This document shows, one piece after another, positions 61,155-64,000 of a stretch of 64,000 nt of DNA. Position 1 is the stretch's first letter. Every line of letters starts with the position of its first letter. Below the pieces are notes generated by a model that made no database searches, was not told where the DNA came from, and saw only the letters and a program-made list of their open reading frames with translations. The translations under genes and the position numbers were made by a program. This DNA is from Azolla pinnata (taxonomy: Eukaryota > Streptophyta > Polypodiopsida > Salviniales > Salviniaceae), in assembly GCA_037176905.1 (NCBI GenBank), contig JBBBWG010028533.1:62001-126000 (forward strand), given 5' to 3'.

Positions 61155-63212
61155 TTATTGTCTTGTAATCATCATATACAGGATTTCATTCCACACATCT
61201 GGGATGCCAGGCAGACACCAATGGCTACAATCTTGATAGCCATGTATGTTAGGCAGGCCATAGACAGATGGGTGCCCATCACTTCGAAAGCTTGAGAGCC
61301 CTGTAATATTGAGGAGTTTCGCAGGGAATTTCATCTCCGTAAGTGTCTTCTCTAGCACCGGCATCTTCTCTGGGTACCTTGGAAGCAATGAAATTTGGGG
61401 AATAGGCTGCGTTTCACTTTGACACTCTCCACCCGAGTTCCACTTTCCACCCCTTCAAAGTTGATAAAACACAACAGTTCAACATTAAGCTGCTTATCAT
61501 AAGTCAGTAAGCATAGTGTCACGGATGTTATATACCATGGCACTGAGATGCGTACATATGCATGCATGTGTTAGATTATATGAGCTAAACAGTGAACTGA
61601 AAACACAAAATATTTGACTTACTTGAAATGCCCTGGAGAATAACCTGAGAGAAACACCATCGTCTTTGTCGGATCAATGTGTTTGTCTACCCAAGCTGCC
61701 CATGTTTTCATCGCCTTCGTAAAGGCTACGATTAGATTCAGCTTGGGATGAATATTCTCTCCCTCCATGTAGAAATTCTTCCTTTCCTAACGCAAGAAGA
61801 ACCTTGTAAGTTTTTTCAAGACAAAAAAAAGATTGGCATAACTACGGTTTGCATTCACTGTTTGCATATTCGTAATTCGATTGATATAAAATGTATCTTC
61901 TAACCAATCAGCCACGCACCCTCTCGCAGTTTTACCATGCGTCCACCAATGTCCAGTCGTGAAGATGAGAATGTCAGCAGTTTTCCAATACAATCGTGAG
62001 TGATGCACTCTGTCCAGCCTTAATCTGAAGCTATTTGAATTAACATATTCTTCATCTACCAAGAACCGTGAGCTATAGTACTCCAAATGGAAATCATAAT
62101 CCTAGAACAACACCCAAGACAACAAAACCAACAGCTTCAGTTAATAAAAAAGAAAATCGTGAAGCCTTATTTAGTATTTGTAAAGTTTTAGAGTGCAAAT
62201 ACTTTTTCATTATCCTATGATAATGCTGATCAAATAAATCCAAAAAATCTTGATCTGCGCTTAACACAACCAATATTTAGAGGATGTCAGCATAGACCAG
62301 ACTCATACATTGTTAGGCTCCACACAGTTTTGGAATATCTACATGACAAATGCATGAATGGTTTCTAGCTCGAAAGCTATACATTTGTTTTCTCGGCATC
62401 AATGGGATGCAAACCTGTATGGAATAACCTTAGATACATAAATTTTTGTTAGATGCCAATATCAACGATGGAGTAGGGTATAGAACGGAAACCTGGAATT
62501 TGAATATGTAGCTACCCTTATGCTTTCCGATCTTCTCCCCGTTTATTTCGAACACGTTACTCTTGTTCTGTAATGATTCAGTAAGCAAACAGAGCATGGA
62601 CTCCCATTGGTTGCGGCTCAGTGAATCACCCACAAACACCATGCGTTTGCCCAGCAACAATGTTAAGAGGTGTGTGCCATTGAACCTGACACCAAAGTTA
62701 AAGAAAAGTAACCGAAATATACTTTGAGTCTTTCACTTTGATTATTCTCTCAGATAAAGGGCCATGCATTGTTTCTCCCCATGGGTATTCTGGACCTCTT
62801 ATTCTCAGCGATTCGGAATTTAAAAACATGAATAAAGCACACAGTTTTCAAAACACAAGAAGAAGATGCATTGGAAGCAAATCAAAAGTATGACTGACCT
62901 GGTGATGCGGCAACCAGAAGGTTTCCATCTCCATTGAGCATAGCTCGAATCTTCTCTACCATTGGCATAGCAGCTAAAAGACTCTTCGACAAATGGGCAA
63001 GAACCTGGTTTGTATAGAGGATAGCCTTCTGTATCAACAGCCCATTCACCTTCAAATACATTGCATTCCTCTTCTCTGCTAAATTTGGCTCCTGTTCTCA
63101 TGAGTCCTCTCTGAGTGCTGCTTTTCCAGACGAGATCACCCAATCCCATCATCACCTGGAAAACACAGCCCAGCACCAGAAGAGATGCTGTGCAAACTGC
63201 CCATCTCTTCAT
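61155..63212 (-). CDS. TBL: Trichome birefringence-like (TBL/PMR5) polysaccharide O-acetyltransferase
   Basis: Five phase-consistent exons on the minus strand: 62899-63212, 62493-62685, 61920-62101, 61623-61781, 61155-61452; about 381 aa. It begins with a short N-terminal membrane anchor (AVCTASLLVLGCVFQVMMGL). The TBL domain follows: CNVFEGEWAVDTEGYPLY, SCPFVEESFSCYANGR, WRWKPSGCRI. The catalytic GDS motif is in MVFVGDSLSRNQWESMLC (about 122-137), and FTTGHWWTHGKTARG is also present. The C-terminal DxxH motif DCSHWCLPGIPDVWNE has the Asp-His pair at about 357/360. Both catalytic motifs are complete. Family members sit in the Golgi and O-acetylate xylan, pectin, mannan or xyloglucan. The sequence alone does not tell me which substrate this one uses. 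The start ATG follows the only plausible leader and gives the expected anchor. Confidence 0.95.
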
Positions 63213-64000
63213 TTCTTCAAGAGACCCTAGAATCTCTACCTGGTTTTGCTAATCCCTACCAACATGGGTCCTTTGCAAAACCATGGAAGCCCTGGCTCAG
63301 AAGAGGGACAATGGAAGGGCTCATTCCTTCATGCTTCTTCCACCAGAATTTGCCCAGCAACATCAGAAGAAGAAAGCTTGCCCATTTCTTCATCTAGCAC
63401 AAAAGCCCTAAAGCAACCTCCGAGATAGGCCTAGCCATGATTTTTCCCCAAGTTAGATAGATATACTTCACTAACACGATCAAGAGCGAGTAGATTAATC
63501 AGTTCTCAGCAGTTCCTCTGAAATAGAACAGGGAGCAAAACAGAGTCATCAATGGCTGGCTGTTTAGCTAAAGTTGGGTGTAAATGGTTGAATGTACATG
63601 TATGTGTGTGTATGTATGTATGTGCATTGTTGATGTGTGTGTATGCATGTGTGCACACATGCATGCAACATTGATCAACAAGTCCTCTCAAAAAAACAAC
63701 ATGCAACATTGATCAACATCAATAGATGTGTTTTGTCGATCCGCTCGTAATCAGTGTTTTTCTCATTTAAGCGGATATCACCGTTGCCGCAAATAGTAGA
63801 GCTATGCTGCAGTAGCTGGGGAAGTAATGCCCCACCACTAGTAATGTTCAGAAGAGAGGGAGGCTCCAATTTCATAAAAATCGGGCACTTTCCCCATTTT
63901 TATTTCTGGAGGAGATCGGCTATTGCTTGACATTATCAGCCTCCTGAATGGATATTTCCACTACGCAAGGGGTTGAATATGGAGGGCAGAACTATTGGGA
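63213..64000. other. Upstream region of the TBL gene
   Basis: No coding exon recognised. A (TG)n/(TATG)n microsatellite lies at about 63595-63660. Confidence 0.4.

Noticed and set aside
1-64000. CRISPR arrays, prokaryotic operons or a defence-like gene cluster
   Set aside because: All coding sequence is intron-rich plant nuclear genes, and the tandem repeats lack the unique-spacer pattern of CRISPR.

Overview
The window is nuclear DNA of a land plant. The evidence is the gene set: a chloroplast VKOR-thioredoxin (LTO1), a WEB-family chloroplast-movement coiled-coil protein, a remorin, a trichome-birefringence-like acetyltransferase, a SOSEKI polarity protein and a DXO1-type decapping enzyme. 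Genes have many GT-AG introns of about 70 bp to 2.3 kb. Gene density is about one per 5-6 kb and transposon content is low. The very repeat-rich SOSEKI and the many private minisatellites hint at a lineage outside the well-studied angiosperms (for example a fern or other seed-free plant), but I cannot assign a species. No bacterial or viral gene cluster is present.

Layout, left to right: the 3' end of a PHD-finger/GNAT chromatin gene (+, 1-3864); about 5 kb with a minisatellite and one doubtful small ORF; DXO1 (-, 9102-16431, 13 exons, a Ty3/Gypsy fossil in its largest intron, a roughly 0.5 kb TATG microsatellite just upstream of its start); an acylphosphatase (-, start at 19120) interrupted by an assembly gap and carrying a tandemly duplicated exon; a minisatellite of about 80 bp period; LTO1 (+, 20857-24751, 7 exons); a WEB/DUF827 coiled-coil gene (+, 27270-29292); an atypical thioredoxin-like protein (+, 30934-31888); a small J-domain co-chaperone (-, 32605-34946) with a perfect heat-shock element about 0.7 kb upstream; an ARGLU1-like splicing cofactor (-, 37524-40681); about 6 kb of tandem repeats; SOSEKI (+, 46629-50732); a long remorin (-, 53348-56944) with a minisatellite and a second gap in its last intron; about 4 kb without a recognisable gene; and a TBL/PMR5-type gene (-, 61155-63212).

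The genes do not form an operon-like system. Two chloroplast-related genes (LTO1, WEB) lie side by side, and two RNA-related genes (DXO1, ARGLU1) and two membrane/cortex proteins (SOSEKI, remorin) occur, but nothing shows co-function. The notable features are structural: three well-supported GC-AG introns in three genes, a duplicated acylphosphatase exon, trinucleotide-repeat expansion in two neighbouring coding sequences, and about ten independent minisatellites. Gene models were built by hand from reading frame, splice sites and phase agreement. Functions come from remembered family motifs, not from searches.
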